Below are positions 1 to 11,320 of a stretch of 64,000 nt of DNA, in pieces (the first letter of the stretch is position 1; every line of letters starts with the position of its first letter). Both the position numbers and the translations under genes were made by a program. A model generated the notes under the pieces. It worked only from the letters and a program-made list of their open reading frames with translations, was not told where the DNA came from and made no database searches. The stretch is from Syngnathus acus (lineage: Eukaryota; Chordata; Actinopteri; Syngnathiformes; Syngnathidae): the NCBI RefSeq assembly GCF_901709675.1, contig NC_051087.1:631001-695000 (forward strand). The letters are read 5' to 3'.

Positions 1-399
1 TGAGCCGAAAGAGCGCCCCCTGTCGCCACCTAAATCACTCAGCGAGGCGTCATTTGATTGACCGGCACACGCGCATGCACATCCAAAGTGGTCCCGATCC
101 AGATGACGTGAGCAAAAAGCAGCAAAGAACGTTGATGAATAGGACATAAGCTGTTGCTTACCTTCTCCTTCGACATGAAAGCTCCACAATCGTGCTGCAA
201 AAAAACACAACAGCACTCGGAAGAAGAAATCCTGCTAATCCGGAATGAGGGGGAGAAAAAGATCCGGATTCACTCTGGAAGTCCGGATCGGTTGTGGTGC
301 CAATCCAAAACGGGTTCTCCTGTCAGGTATTCCATGCGCACGAGCGTCCCAACACTCCCGCTTGCTTGGTATCCTGTTGCACGTGCCGCACACTTTTCT

Positions 400-640
400 T
401 TGCACGTCTGACTGCGCGTGCGTGCGTCCGCAACGGGGCTTTGCTCGTCTTCTTCAGCGGCGAGTCGCCGTGGCCGCGAACAGCGGGAGCGGGGAGTGTC
501 TCCTCCTCCTCGTCGCCCCCCCCTCTCTCACCTCGCGATCCGCGTGCGCTCGGCAGCGTCATCGGCGGAGCCGCAGGTTCGAGTTGGCCGCAGATGCATC
601 CCCCCCCGTCCGTCCGTCCGTCCTCCCCCTCCCACCTTCT
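400..640. promoter_or_regulatory. CpG-rich patch, possible promoter
   Basis: The block is dense in CG dinucleotides, with C-rich runs and CCGT repeats (CCGTCCGTCCGTCC near 608-622), against an AT-rich background. On the minus strand it contains a plausible donor (CGCGAG then gtgagag near 535-525), so it may hold a 5' UTR exon of a gene transcribed leftwards. No coding evidence supports this beyond composition and one donor. Confidence 0.25.
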
Positions 641-2110
641 CCTTCTGGCTTCCAAACTGTGGGAATTCCTCAAGTGATGCGCGATTGAAGCTCCTCCGCC
701 TCGCCTCCGCCGTGCACACAAATGTCAAATAAAAGCAGGAAATGAGGCGTTTATCACAAGATCGCAGAAAAGATTTGAAAGAGTCGGTCGGGCACATTCA
801 TGATCACAAACATGACAACCGCAATTTTGACACCAACAAAAATCAAATCAAAACATTTGGGTCAAATCGAAAAGAAAAGATACATATGTTCAGCCTAAAG
901 TCTTTTTTAAGGGTTCTTAAAAGATGCAATCACCAAAGGTTCGCATTTAAAGTTCACAAAGAAGTGAGGAAGGGCAAGATGGACGCTTGGACGGAGGTCC
1001 ATGGTGTCACAGCGAGCGGCAGTGTTCTAGCTATTGGGTCCACACCGTTTTGGGTCAGTTTGCCCTAACATTGGATTAAGAACACACAATTCAAATAGCA
1101 GGTGGCTGAGGAATGCCCCGCCCACATGTGGGTTGGAAAAGCCCCGTCCACTTGCTAAAGGACTGCTAAGCGGGCTGATCACCGAGCATCGATCCAAATG
1201 TCAGCTACGCCGCAGCAGCTACGCCGCAGCAGCTACGCCGCAGCTAGCCGGCGGGAAAGCGGCATCACGTCCTAGCGTTGGTGCTGCTTTCCAAACGGCA
1301 ATAAATCGGCTTCCAAATAAGTGTTGTTTTTGGAAAAATGCTAATTGGTGCAGTTTTGGGCTGCGGCTGGCATGCGGCCTACACTACAATGGAAGCCGAA
1401 GGAGGTCCTTTGCATTCAATTCCTTCCTTTCATTACTTTTACGGCGCCGCGCTTTCTTCGGGCGGAAGCGTCCGTTCGATATTTCAACGCCATAGTTTTG
1501 TCATTTCATTTCACAGCCGTCGACCAACGGCCACGTTTACGGCGTCTTCTCACTTAAATCAAAAGCTTGTGTTGCAAGGCACGTTTGGGCGGCTCCTCCC
1601 AACCCATCCTCCCTCCCTCCCTCCCAGCCAGCAAGTCAACACTCAGCCCACGGTTACCATCTCCTGCTGCTCCTCTTGGGTTTTTTGTTTTCTTTTTCCA
1701 CCTCCTTCAAAGAAACTTTGAAGCCTTTTTGTGCCACAAAGATGACACAAACAAACACTAAGGAGGTTTGGCATTGGTTTGCAATCAATGCTCAATTAAC
1801 CGTGATGGTGTGAGAGGAAGGAAGTTGAAATACAGCAAGTCCATCCGTCCATCCATCCATCTTTTTTATAACGTAAATTTTGCTCAAGGTGAGAGGTAAG
1901 CTGGAGTCCATCCCGGATGGATGACTCAGGGCCAAGACCGAGCTCCTCTGAATCAACCTCCACGTGGGCACTTTTGTCCACGTCAGTCTTTGACAAAGGT
2001 GTTCTCGTCGTTTATGTAAATATATTGAAGCGGACGAGTGTCGAAAAAGTCAACCTACACAAATGTGGGACGTCGGGGCCCTTTTAAGGTGCAAACTCAA
2101 ACCCTATTCG

Positions 2111-2195
2111 CTTCCTTCCTTCCTTCCTTCCTTCCTTCCTTCCTTCCTTCCTTCCTTCCTTCCTTCCTTCCTTCCTTCCTTCCTTCCTTCCTTCC
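2111..2195. repeat. (CTTC)n microsatellite
   Basis: About 21 near-perfect copies of the tetranucleotide CTTC. The apparent open frames across it are artefacts of the repeat. Confidence 0.98.
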
Positions 2196-3617
2196 AGAAG
2201 CTCATTTGGGTCTTGGACACCGATAATGGAGTCAAGGCGACCGACCCCTGTTTAATTTGCTGTTTGTCACCGTCACCACCACCGTCACCACCACCACGCA
2301 GAGGCTCCGAATGGCTGCGAGCGTGCGAGGAGGCTAATGACACGCTCTTGCATAAATAGCAGCCACGCACGCACGCACACGTAAGTCTGAGGGCATAATG
2401 AGGTGGTCGCTCCTATCCATCCCCGACCCGAGTCAATTAAAGCATGTTTACGCTCGTCGGGTTTAGAGGGCGAGCGAGGCAAACAAACCATTTTGGTGGA
2501 TTTATGTTCAGCGCGCACAACACAATCAGATACAGTGCAAGGATTTGAGCAAATGGTCCGCCTTTGTCACTCAGTTATCCATCCATCCAAAAATATAAAT
2601 AGTTGCTGTAGTCCTTCATATTTTTCTGCTATCTTACTGTCCATAAAAACAAAAGTCAACATCGGAATAAACGGTTTAAAAATGCAGTGTGTCCAATGTA
2701 TTTTTCTGCTCCCCTCATCTCAGAGAGAAACTCCTATTTGCAATTTGTACACATAAGTACTATAAATATAACATTGATAACCGAGTGAGTGCCTGGTCGT
2801 AAACTTGAAAAGTTGCGTTCTATTTTCTTGTATTTTGCTGCCGTCTGGTGGCGCACAGAGTCATTACAGCATGGTGGCGTTTTAGGATCAATTGAATGGA
2901 GCACGGTCTACGTATATTTGAAATAACCATAAAATAAATAAAATGATAAAAAAGAAACGGGGGAGGCAATGATTACATAATAAGACTAATGACTTGGAGA
3001 CGTTAAGCAGCATATCACGCATGACAGCAACACCACTGGAGCTATTAGCTAACCACAAATGATGCTGGAACAATGAAGTCCAACTCGTTGGCATAACGTA
3101 AACACATTCAAGACACTTATAGATAGGACATTTTGAAAAAGCCATTAAAGGAACACGTTTGGTTTCAATGCATCCATTTCCACGAAAGCATGTGACGTTT
3201 GTCACGCCCTTCCCGTTTAAATGTGAACTTTGCTCAGTTTTCATAATGTGCTGCACATCAATAATAATAAAAAGTACACGACGTCAACAAAAACCAAAAG
3301 TGGTGCGTTCGGGTGCCGCTTGGAAATGTGTCAAATTGGGCTTTCCTTGAGACCGAGTAGCAACGTGGATATGTTGAATGCTGAGAACGTGAGGAACTAA
3401 CACGTGCTGTTTGTTTGAAAACTTTCTTTACGACGTGTTCATTAGGATAGTCTAAATTCCGCTTGCCAGCGAAGGCAGCACACCCGGCCGCGCCCCTTTT
3501 CCACTCCCCCGGCCTCAGGTAACTTTGTGCGCTCGGGCTCTCTTCCTACTGCGCGTCGATTCGAACCGGCCGGCCGCAACTCTCCTTCGGGCCAAGCGCA
3601 CGGAACGGACAGCAGCC

Positions 3618-6600
3618 ATGGCCGAGTCCCAGCTCGTGTGCATGGAGGACGGCCGAATCGGCGTCCAGGTGGCCGAGACGCGGCCGGAGTTCTACTACAG
3701 CGAGGAGCAGCGCGCCGCCGTCGAGGAGCTGCTCAAGAACGGCGACGGCGCGTTCAAAATGCGCCTCAAGGACGACAACATGAAAGATTTTTTATCCGCC
3801 AGGGAGGTGAAACTGCTCACCAATAACTTTAAACACTACGACGCGGCCGGGGAGGGGGAGCGGGAGCGGGAGGCGGGCGCGCGCTCGTCTCCGTCCTCGG
3901 ACTCCGGGGTCCACTCCACCTACTGGCCGCAGATGTCCGACACCGAGGTGCCGCCGCTGGACATTGGCTGGCCCAGCGGGGGCTTCTTCAAGGGGGTGAC
4001 CCGGGTGGCGATCCACACGCACCCTCCCAAGGACAACGGACCGCATATCAAGGAGGTGGTGCGCAGGCTCATCCAGGGGGCCAGCAAGGTGGGTGAGCGC
4101 GCGCGCGTGCGCGCATGCATCATCATCGTCATCATCAAAACAAACGATTACTAATTGGAACGTCCCTGGAGTGCCTTATTTTGCGGATCCCGACAATGTG
4201 GTCGGCGAATGATGGTTTTGCAACCGACCACCGATTTTGCATATAAATGCAAATGATCGACCGAGCCGATCGGATCTGTCTTAAGTCGAATAGGATCATA
4301 AGTGGCATCATGGTTAAATAACTGCACTGCATTTACAAAGTTTGACTTCTTGAATCGCTCTCCTCCCTGTTGTAAATAATAGATACTACCTTGCGCCATA
4401 GAAATGACCCGAGCGACGAGACATTCGGTTTAAAAATTCCATCCACAGTCAAAACAAAACGTCCCCGTCTAACGCCACATCTGATCATTGAGGTGAGTCA
4501 GTTCAAGTCAGGGTTCTTTGCCAGTTTGTCTCAATTCAAGTCGACTTTATTTGTAGAGCCAACCATAGCTGCATACAAAGTGCAAAAGAAACCTTGCACA
4601 ATAGAAAGAAACATGTGATTATTGGCGTTTATTTACCAAATTCATTCCATTTTAATCATGATGTGGGCCACCACGATTAAATGAATTTTGCACTCGAGTG
4701 TTAAACAGTAGTGCAATCAAAATACACGTTTTCTCAACGTCATGAAGAATTTTAATGAATCATTGTAATTACAAAAGTCCCCCAAATATGGTCCTCGTCC
4801 TTTCATTTCTTTATCTCTGCCAAAGAGCTTTATATGTTTGCATAGGGTGGTTTTTATTTTATTTTTTTAAGCAGCTGTAGGTCAATAAGAGCCTTGAATA
4901 AGTTACCGTTGCGGACGTGCATCCTGGAGGTTTCGTGACATACTTTTTTGTTTTCTTACTAAGGCTGCCTGATCAACTGGTTTCAGCCATTAATTGATCT
5001 TAATTGCTCAACATGATTACCAAATAAAAAAAAAAGGGGGGGGGGGGGGGGGGAGTGATTTTGGAGTTGTTTTATTTTTTATTTTAAACAAAGAAACTGC
5101 TTGCTCCTAAGCTTTTTTTTTCTTAATCAGGAGAGGTCCCAGAAGGCGAAAAAACCGAACTTTTGAAACCAGTCACTGTCAGTTGCTTTTTCAAACGTGC
5201 CAGAAAAGAGGCCATTGAAATGAGACATTTGTCCAAACATATCCTCCATGGCAGTGCTCATCTTCTTGTGTGCGTGCGGAAAGCCGGCTATTGCACAAAC
5301 GTGCCAAGTTAGAGACCGACACGCGAGCTGACGTCACACCAAACATGTTTATTTCCTTCATCGGCCGGAGATGAGGTCACCGCGTTGCTATGCTGCCGGG
5401 GCATTTCCAAAGTTTCATTTTTGAAGCTCGACGCCCGTTTGGGAAAAATTGGTCAGGTGGTTTGTTTTTATTTTGGTTTCAATTCATTTGTCACTACAGG
5501 GCAAAGCTTTTGCGACTGACGACAACAACTGTTTGGTGTAGTCTCCAACTTCGGGGCAGTCAAAACGCAACAAGGCCTCTTTCATTTCATGAACGTATCC
5601 ACTTCCTGTCGGCCATTTTGGAAGTGATTTATGAGCACGGCTGGCGTACGGCCTCGTATTGTCTCGCAATCGTGTAATCAATAACGGTTTGGTTGTGGTG
5701 CTCGAGGCCGCCGCAAACGCGTCCCGGCGCGCACGGCAAATATTTGAGCAGGCCACACCGGCTCAGACTTGTCAAGGTGTCAAGGCTGAGGTGGAAAAGG
5801 GCAAAAATGCTAAGGGGAAGTTGCAGGAAAGAAATCGGAATCAGCGGACTTGATTGCCTGCCCGACTGGTTTTGTCTTGAAATTCCCCGAAAGCAAAGCC
5901 GTGTTGACGATTTGCGCTCTACGTGTTGAAAAAGTCCAGGCGCTCATCGAGGGCCAAAAGCGATGAGTCGGCACTCGGAAGTCCATATTCATTTGTCGTT
6001 AAAGGAAGAATATGATCCATTTTAGCATTTGCGAGTACGTTCAAATGTTGTTGAAAATACGTTTGAACATACATACAGGTTGTCACTTCCAGGGTTCCGT
6101 AGTTGTACGATTATTTGCTTTTGCGTCTCCTTTTTTCTTTCTTTTGGGAAAGGCTGCTTCACAATCCAGCCGGACGCCCGGAGGCTCTTTGAGACTTTTT
6201 TTTTTTTTGTGTGTGCGGGCATACCTAATGTAATGGCCGCTTTGAGCCTTCTCTTGGAGGAACGCCAAGCTGTCAGCGACAAGTTCAATGCAAGAGCAAC
6301 GCTCGTAACTCCTCTGGGGAAGGGGCGGGGGGGCATCTTGCTCCACTTCAAATTCTAGAAGAGTGCTCGGAAAGGAGAAGCCGAAAAGTTTCCACCATTC
6401 ATTAGGTTGCGCAATAAAGGCGGGCAGTGAAAGGGGGGGGGGGGTGAGTCAGTGGTTCACTTGTGTGGCCTGCTGAATACAACTAACTCATTCAAATTCA
6501 GTCATCAGAAGTAAATGATGAGGGGAGGGGGGAGGCCAGTCATAAGTCATGACATCCATCCATTTTCCCGGCCTTCACCACCACCCACGTCTCGGCCTTG

Positions 6601-9530
6601 GCTGAAGAGTTTGCGTTGTGCCCCCCCCCTTGTCCTGGTAGGTGATCGCCATCGTGATGGACCTGCTCACCGACCTGCAGATCCTGCAGGACCTGATGGA
6701 CGCCGCCTGGCGCCGCTCGGTGGCCGTCTACATCCTGCTGGACCAACACGGCGTGCCGCACTTCCTGGACATGTGCTCTCGGCTGCAGATCGGCGCCCAG
6801 CACCTGCGGGTAAGACCCTTCGTGCTAAGCCCTTGCCGCTTCTTGCTTTGGTCCGGATGCAAAAGGTGGACTTGACTGGAAGAGGTTCTGAATTTGCATA
6901 CATTTACCTCCAGCGGACACCTGCAGCTCTTCTTTTTTTTTTTGCTCGGAATCATTTCCTGGTACGGCTCACCGCAAAAAATGCGGGACGCCGAGCCAAG
7001 CGCAGGCTGACATTTGAAGCTCTTGAAACGGCTGACGTGTTGCAACTTCTCGTTTCCGGATGGTAAAAATGTTTGTCGTCCCAAACTGCGTGTGAATTGC
7101 AGAACATTCGCGCCCGGACCCTCTCCGGGGTGGGCTTCAACTTGTCCTTCGGCAGACTGCCCGGCTCCTTGTGCTCCAAGTACATGCTGGTGGACGGAGA
7201 CAAAGTGGTCTTTGGATCCTACAGGTGAGAAACTCCAACGTCCCCAGGAAATCATCTCCCATTGGTCCATGTGACGATTTACCATTTGCCTTCTACCTAG
7301 CAACAAGTTCTACATTTGATTTTGTTTTTTTTTAAAGCCAGCGTCCGAAGCCAGATTCACTTTGCAATATGAAATTTGATGGTGCGAAATAAAATCATCC
7401 CCCTCAAAATTGTTCACTAAGATAAACAAGCAAGCTAATTCAAGCCAGAGCAAAGGTCAAAGTTCAAACAAACAAGTGCGCTTTGAGCCAGCCCACTTTC
7501 ATTTCACTGCTCCGCCACACCCAGCAAGCAAACCTGCCTCAAGACTCGAAGTTCTTGTTTTGAACAGCTTAAGTGCTTCGTCATTAGCGTCCTTCCATTG
7601 ACGCCAGCGAATTACAACAGGTGTCGGTTCCGCCTCGGCTGTCAAAGTGTCAGCCGGGCCTCAAACTCATTAAACTCAAGAAGCTGTAAAGGCCTCGCTC
7701 CCAATATTTGGGATAAAGCAGCGCAGATCGACATGCAAAGTGAACATTCACATTCCTCCGCATTTTCACGGTATCAATACTTGCATAATCCACATTTTAT
7801 TGATTCGGATGATGACTGAATCAAAGTTCAAACGCAACATAAACCCCAACAAATTGAAATCCTTACGCGAGTGAACAGTTGTCGCTTTACGACCAACTAT
7901 ATTTATTTATTCGATATAATTTCGTGGTTATTTCACATTCATGCCGTTAAGACTAACGTCGCAAAAGTCAAGGCATTGTCTTTGCCCACATGAACGATGA
8001 ACTCGGTGACAAAAGTATGAAAACATTTACACTGCAGCGACATTCCAACAATGTACACGCGTATCTTGCCACTGACCGTGTGAAGACACTTTGCTCGGAA
8101 GGAATTTAAAAAAAAAAAAAAATCACTCACCATTTGGTGGCGGGCGGCGTCTTCGTGCCAGCCGGCCGGCGTCTTCCCGCCGAATTCCGAGTCCAGCGTT
8201 AAGAAAGTGGCACCATGTTGGTGGCGTTGTCCAAAAATAAAGTCATTTTCAGCGAGCAGTGTTGTGTATTTTTCGAAAGACGAATGTGGCGACGAAGCCG
8301 ATTCGGGCGACATTGGTCGAGGCCAAGAAAGAAAGTCGCCCGCCAGCCCGCCAGGTGCCCTCGGCTGTCAAATTAACCTCCGACCGGAAGTTTCGCAAGG
8401 GTCATCTTTTATTTCCGGTGTCAGCAAAAAATGTTTGGATGCTTTATGCTGCTGTTGAAGTGTGCCAGCAACACAGTCATTTCATTTAATTAATAAATAA
8501 ATGAATGAAGAAATAAATAAATATGAAACCATATTTTAGGGGCAAAATGCCCCCATTTCAGGGCATTCTGGAGCCATGACAGTGATTCATTTGATGATTG
8601 TTTCAAAATCGTTCAGCCCTAACGTAATGTCCCGCAATCGTCATGATGTCACACTGACAAGTCTTTCCCACGCGACAGTTACTCGTGGTCCTCGTCGCGC
8701 ATGGACCGCAACACCATCACGGTGATGACGGGCCAGGTGGTGGAGTTCTTCGACCAGGACTTCCGCGAGCTCTACGCCGTGTCGGAGAAGCTGGACCTCT
8801 TCCGCGAGTTCCACGTGAGCCCGCCGGCCAACACGAGCGCCAGCGTGCGCTCCAAAGCGGGCCCCAAGCGGCCCCCGCTTCCCGCCACCACGTCCCGCTT
8901 CCAAGTCAGCCTCGGCGACCCCCGCAAAGTCAATAACATCGAGGTGCCCGCTCACAAGTACTACAACCCCAAGTACTTCCTCATGTTCCCGGACACGCCG
9001 CAGCCGCCGAGGTCCCTGCAGGGGCCCACCAGACCGTCCGAGCTCTTGCGGCTTACCGTGCCCCAGGAACAGATCACCAGCAGCGAGAAACTGGACCGCC
9101 TCAGCCCGCTCCCGTCGGAACCGGTGGAGTTCTTCAAGAAAGCCAACGGCGTCCCGCAGGAGAAGAAGAGACTGACGCTGAAGCAGAGGATCACCAAGAG
9201 ATTGTCGTCCAGCAAGCTGTCCCTCAACAGCGGGAGGGCCAGCCCCGCCGAGTCCACGGGACACCCGGGGAGCCAGGACCCCCTGGAGGTCAAGGTCAAG
9301 TCATCCACCAACAAGCTCAAGCTCCTCAAGAGGCCGTCCACGCTCGGGCCCAGGACCGACTCGGTGCAGACGTTAGACACCACGCAAGACAACAGCAGTG
9401 AGTGATGTGGTACGGTGGATGGAAAAAGTCCGCTGGGCACTTTTTGAATCTTTCTTCTTTTTTTTTTGCTGTTTGTTCCGCAGGCCTGAAGAGTCACCGC
9501 CGACCTAAGCAAGTGTGCAAAGTGTCCTGA
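3618..9530 (+). CDS. fam83f: FAM83F homologue, DUF1669 CK1-binding scaffold
   Basis: Five coding exons: 3618-4088, 6642-6809, 7103-7224, 8679-9397, 9484-9530 (508 aa; human about 500). The start MAESQLVCMEDG has a good context (agccATGG) and matches the human N-terminus MAESQLNC. The DUF1669 pseudo-phospholipase D-like domain runs from about residue 10 to 310. It includes SDTEVPPLDIGW, THPPKDNGPHIK, VIAIVMDLLTD, LVDGDKVVFGSYS and WSSSRMDRN. FAM83 proteins lack catalysis and bind casein kinase 1 through this domain. The FxxxF motif implicated in CK1 binding is present as FDQDF in EFFDQDFRELY. The C-terminal tail is basic and serine-rich. A 47-bp final exon ends in CKVS, equivalent to the CVIS CaaX box of human FAM83F, so membrane targeting by prenylation is likely. 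The gene is tail-to-tail with cyth4. Confidence 0.93.
5037..5054. repeat. Poly-G run
   Basis: A run of about 18 G following poly-A in fam83f intron 1. It is a simple homopolymer tract and is prone to sequencing error. Confidence 0.9.
5329..5336. promoter_or_regulatory. Perfect CRE palindrome in fam83f intron 1
   Basis: TGACGTCA, the full CREB/ATF site, stands alone in intron 1. Function is not shown. Confidence 0.3.
6225..8313 (-). CDS. Candidate antisense gene inside fam83f (partial model)
   Basis: Exon 1 is 8313-8131 on the minus strand: 61 codons starting MSPESASSPHSSFEKY and ending DAARHQM. It has a good start context (gaccATGT) and a consensus donor (CAAATG then gtgagtg, phase 0). A phase-compatible second exon, 6313-6225, has a pyrimidine-rich acceptor (cccttccccag) and donor (CATTAG then gtatgc). 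It encodes RSYERCSCIELVADSLAF and about 11 more residues. Just upstream of exon 1 is a CpG-rich stretch with two ETS-type motifs (acttccgg and ccggaaat as read on the minus strand, about 8390-8425), as in many TATA-less promoters. The third exon was not settled. One acceptor near 6085 gives a short ending in RTRKC and stop. I do not recognise the protein. Exon 1 lies in fam83f intron 3 and exon 2 in intron 1, so it would be nested and antisense. Confidence 0.45.
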
Positions 9531-9725
9531 GGTAGACAAGCAGATTGTTTTTCCTCAAGTATATTCCAAACGGTTTACAAGCACTAAATTCACTTTTGTT
9601 AGCGGGCCTCAGACGTCCTGCCGCTCGCTGGAAGTGGCGTGCTAGCTCAAGGGCTGACCAATCAAGCCGGCTAAAAAAAGCCACACAAAAAAAAAAGCCC
9701 AGTGCCTTCTTTGTTGTTACCCAAA

Positions 9726-9731
9726 AATAAA
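9726..9731 (+). terminator. Polyadenylation signal of fam83f
   Basis: AATAAA about 195 bases after the fam83f stop codon, giving a short 3' UTR before the convergent cyth4 3' end. Confidence 0.6.
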
Positions 9732-10475
9732 ATCACTTTTTATCCTTTAATTTGTGTTCATAATGCGGATTCTTTGAGGTCATGTTAAGTAATGAGGTGC
9801 AATTTGCACAAAGGTTGTACCCACTTCCGTGTTGCAGGTACTAAATCAGTTGAAATAAAATGTTGCAGTTCAGATCAAAACAATTACTTTTCGTTTGTTT
9901 TTACCATTATTTTAGCGAAAGAAAAAACGCAACAAGAAATAGTCTTGTCTTTTGAATTGGTTTTTTTTTTTGGCCACTTGAGGGCAGCAAAGAACACTTT
10001 GATTCACTTTTATATTCGGAACAATGCTCAACATGTAACATACTTTTACACAAAGAGCCATTTTCAGGCATTAGTCATGAAATGATTCAACGGCAACGTG
10101 ACAAACCCAACAAAATCTTTTGTATATTTACAAGTATTTCTGAAGCAGAAGTCGACTCCCCGGCAAGAGGAAGTGATGAATGGTTCAATCCTGAAAGAGG
10201 TGCACCCTCATTTGTCAGCAAACTTCCCCAAAAGACACATTCCTAATTTCGCGGCGTGCCACGCTTTTTGAGCCTGATCAAATCTTTGGGCTTCATTTCT
10301 CCGTCGGATGGCGCCACTCCACTTAAGGCGGGCGGGCGGGCGGGCGGGCTCGGGCGACCGTGTTCAACAACTTGGGTGGGAGCCCAGCCCGGCCGGGCAC
10401 CCGCTTCCGTCAATAGGAAACGATTTGGATCCAAAATGTCCGCCGGCGCGTGAGTTCTTTTGACCGGTGTCTGGT

Positions 10476-11216
10476 TCAGTCCTGCTGGTTCTGCTTGATT
10501 AGTTTCTTCTTGCGCTGGGACACCAGGTCGTAGAAAGGGTCCCTGGTGATGCTCGCCCTTTTCAAAATCAACACCGAGACGGACCGCAAATGAGCTTTGT
10601 TCTGTTGGTACTACGAGAATATTGTTTGATTTGCCGATTGCAAGATGGATTTTTTTAGAAAGCCATCAAAAAATATTGATTAAAAAATAATAATAAAAAA
10701 TAATATCAATACAATAAAAAGAATGAAACAAAAACAAAATCTGCTATGTGCGGGCGTGGGGTACCTGATGGCGTGGATCCAGGAGTCTCTCTCGCCGGCG
10801 CTGGCAGCGCAGATGGCGTACGATTGGTGTTTGCCCTCCACCACGCGGCCGTCCGTCTCCGTCTTGCACGCTTTGATCTTCTGACCTCGACTGTTGGGGT
10901 TGTACAGCTCCAGGCAGTACTGGACGGCAAATTTCCATCCAAATTCAAAATACAAATCATATGGAGAAAAATGGATAGAAAGCTCACAGGTTTGCGGGGA
11001 AAGGGGACGTCCCGGACGCACAGGTTCTCCAGAGGGATGATGCCTCGAGGCTCTTTGTCCTGCTGGCAAAAGTCAACCATCAGGAGTGGCGAATGTGAAG
11101 AGATAAAAGTCTACACACCCCTCTTATAGCCAGAGGGAGGATGCGAGTCGGACATTATGGTGGAAAATTCATCTTGGTCTCATTTGAACAGGGGGGTGTA
11201 GACATTTGATACACAC

Positions 11217-11247
<31 letters not shown>

Positions 11248-11253
11248 GAGAGG

Positions 11254-11320
<67 letters not shown>

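Larger units (their letters stand above)
1..3617. other. Intergenic DNA upstream of fam83f
   Basis: No confident gene is seen. The segment contains a CpG-rich patch (about 400-640), a short repeat near 1200-1248 in which a 15-base unit built on CTACGCCGCAGCAG recurs three times, a CTTC microsatellite (2111-2195) and AT-rich sequence. On the minus strand, bases 173-159 read ATG TCG AAG GAG AAG followed by a good splice donor (gtaagc). This could be a tiny first coding exon of a gene leaving the window to the left, but five codons are too few to identify it. Open frames here are short and lack protein-like composition. Confidence 0.5.

Noticed and set aside
245-721. Overlapping frames on both strands in the CpG-rich patch
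   Set aside because: Low-complexity Arg/Pro/Ser products on both strands, caused by composition. No domain was seen.
2104-2370. Frames with EGRK or FLPS repeats
   Set aside because: Translation of the (CTTC)n microsatellite.
6022-6110. Alternative ending EYGLPSADSSLLALDERL for the antisense gene
   Set aside because: The only acceptor available (near 6085) puts this frame out of phase with the exon ending at 6225, so it was not joined.
8641-9264. 207-codon minus-strand frame opposite fam83f exon 4
   Set aside because: It is the mirror of a GC-rich coding exon whose plus-strand product is clearly FAM83F. It has no splice or domain support.
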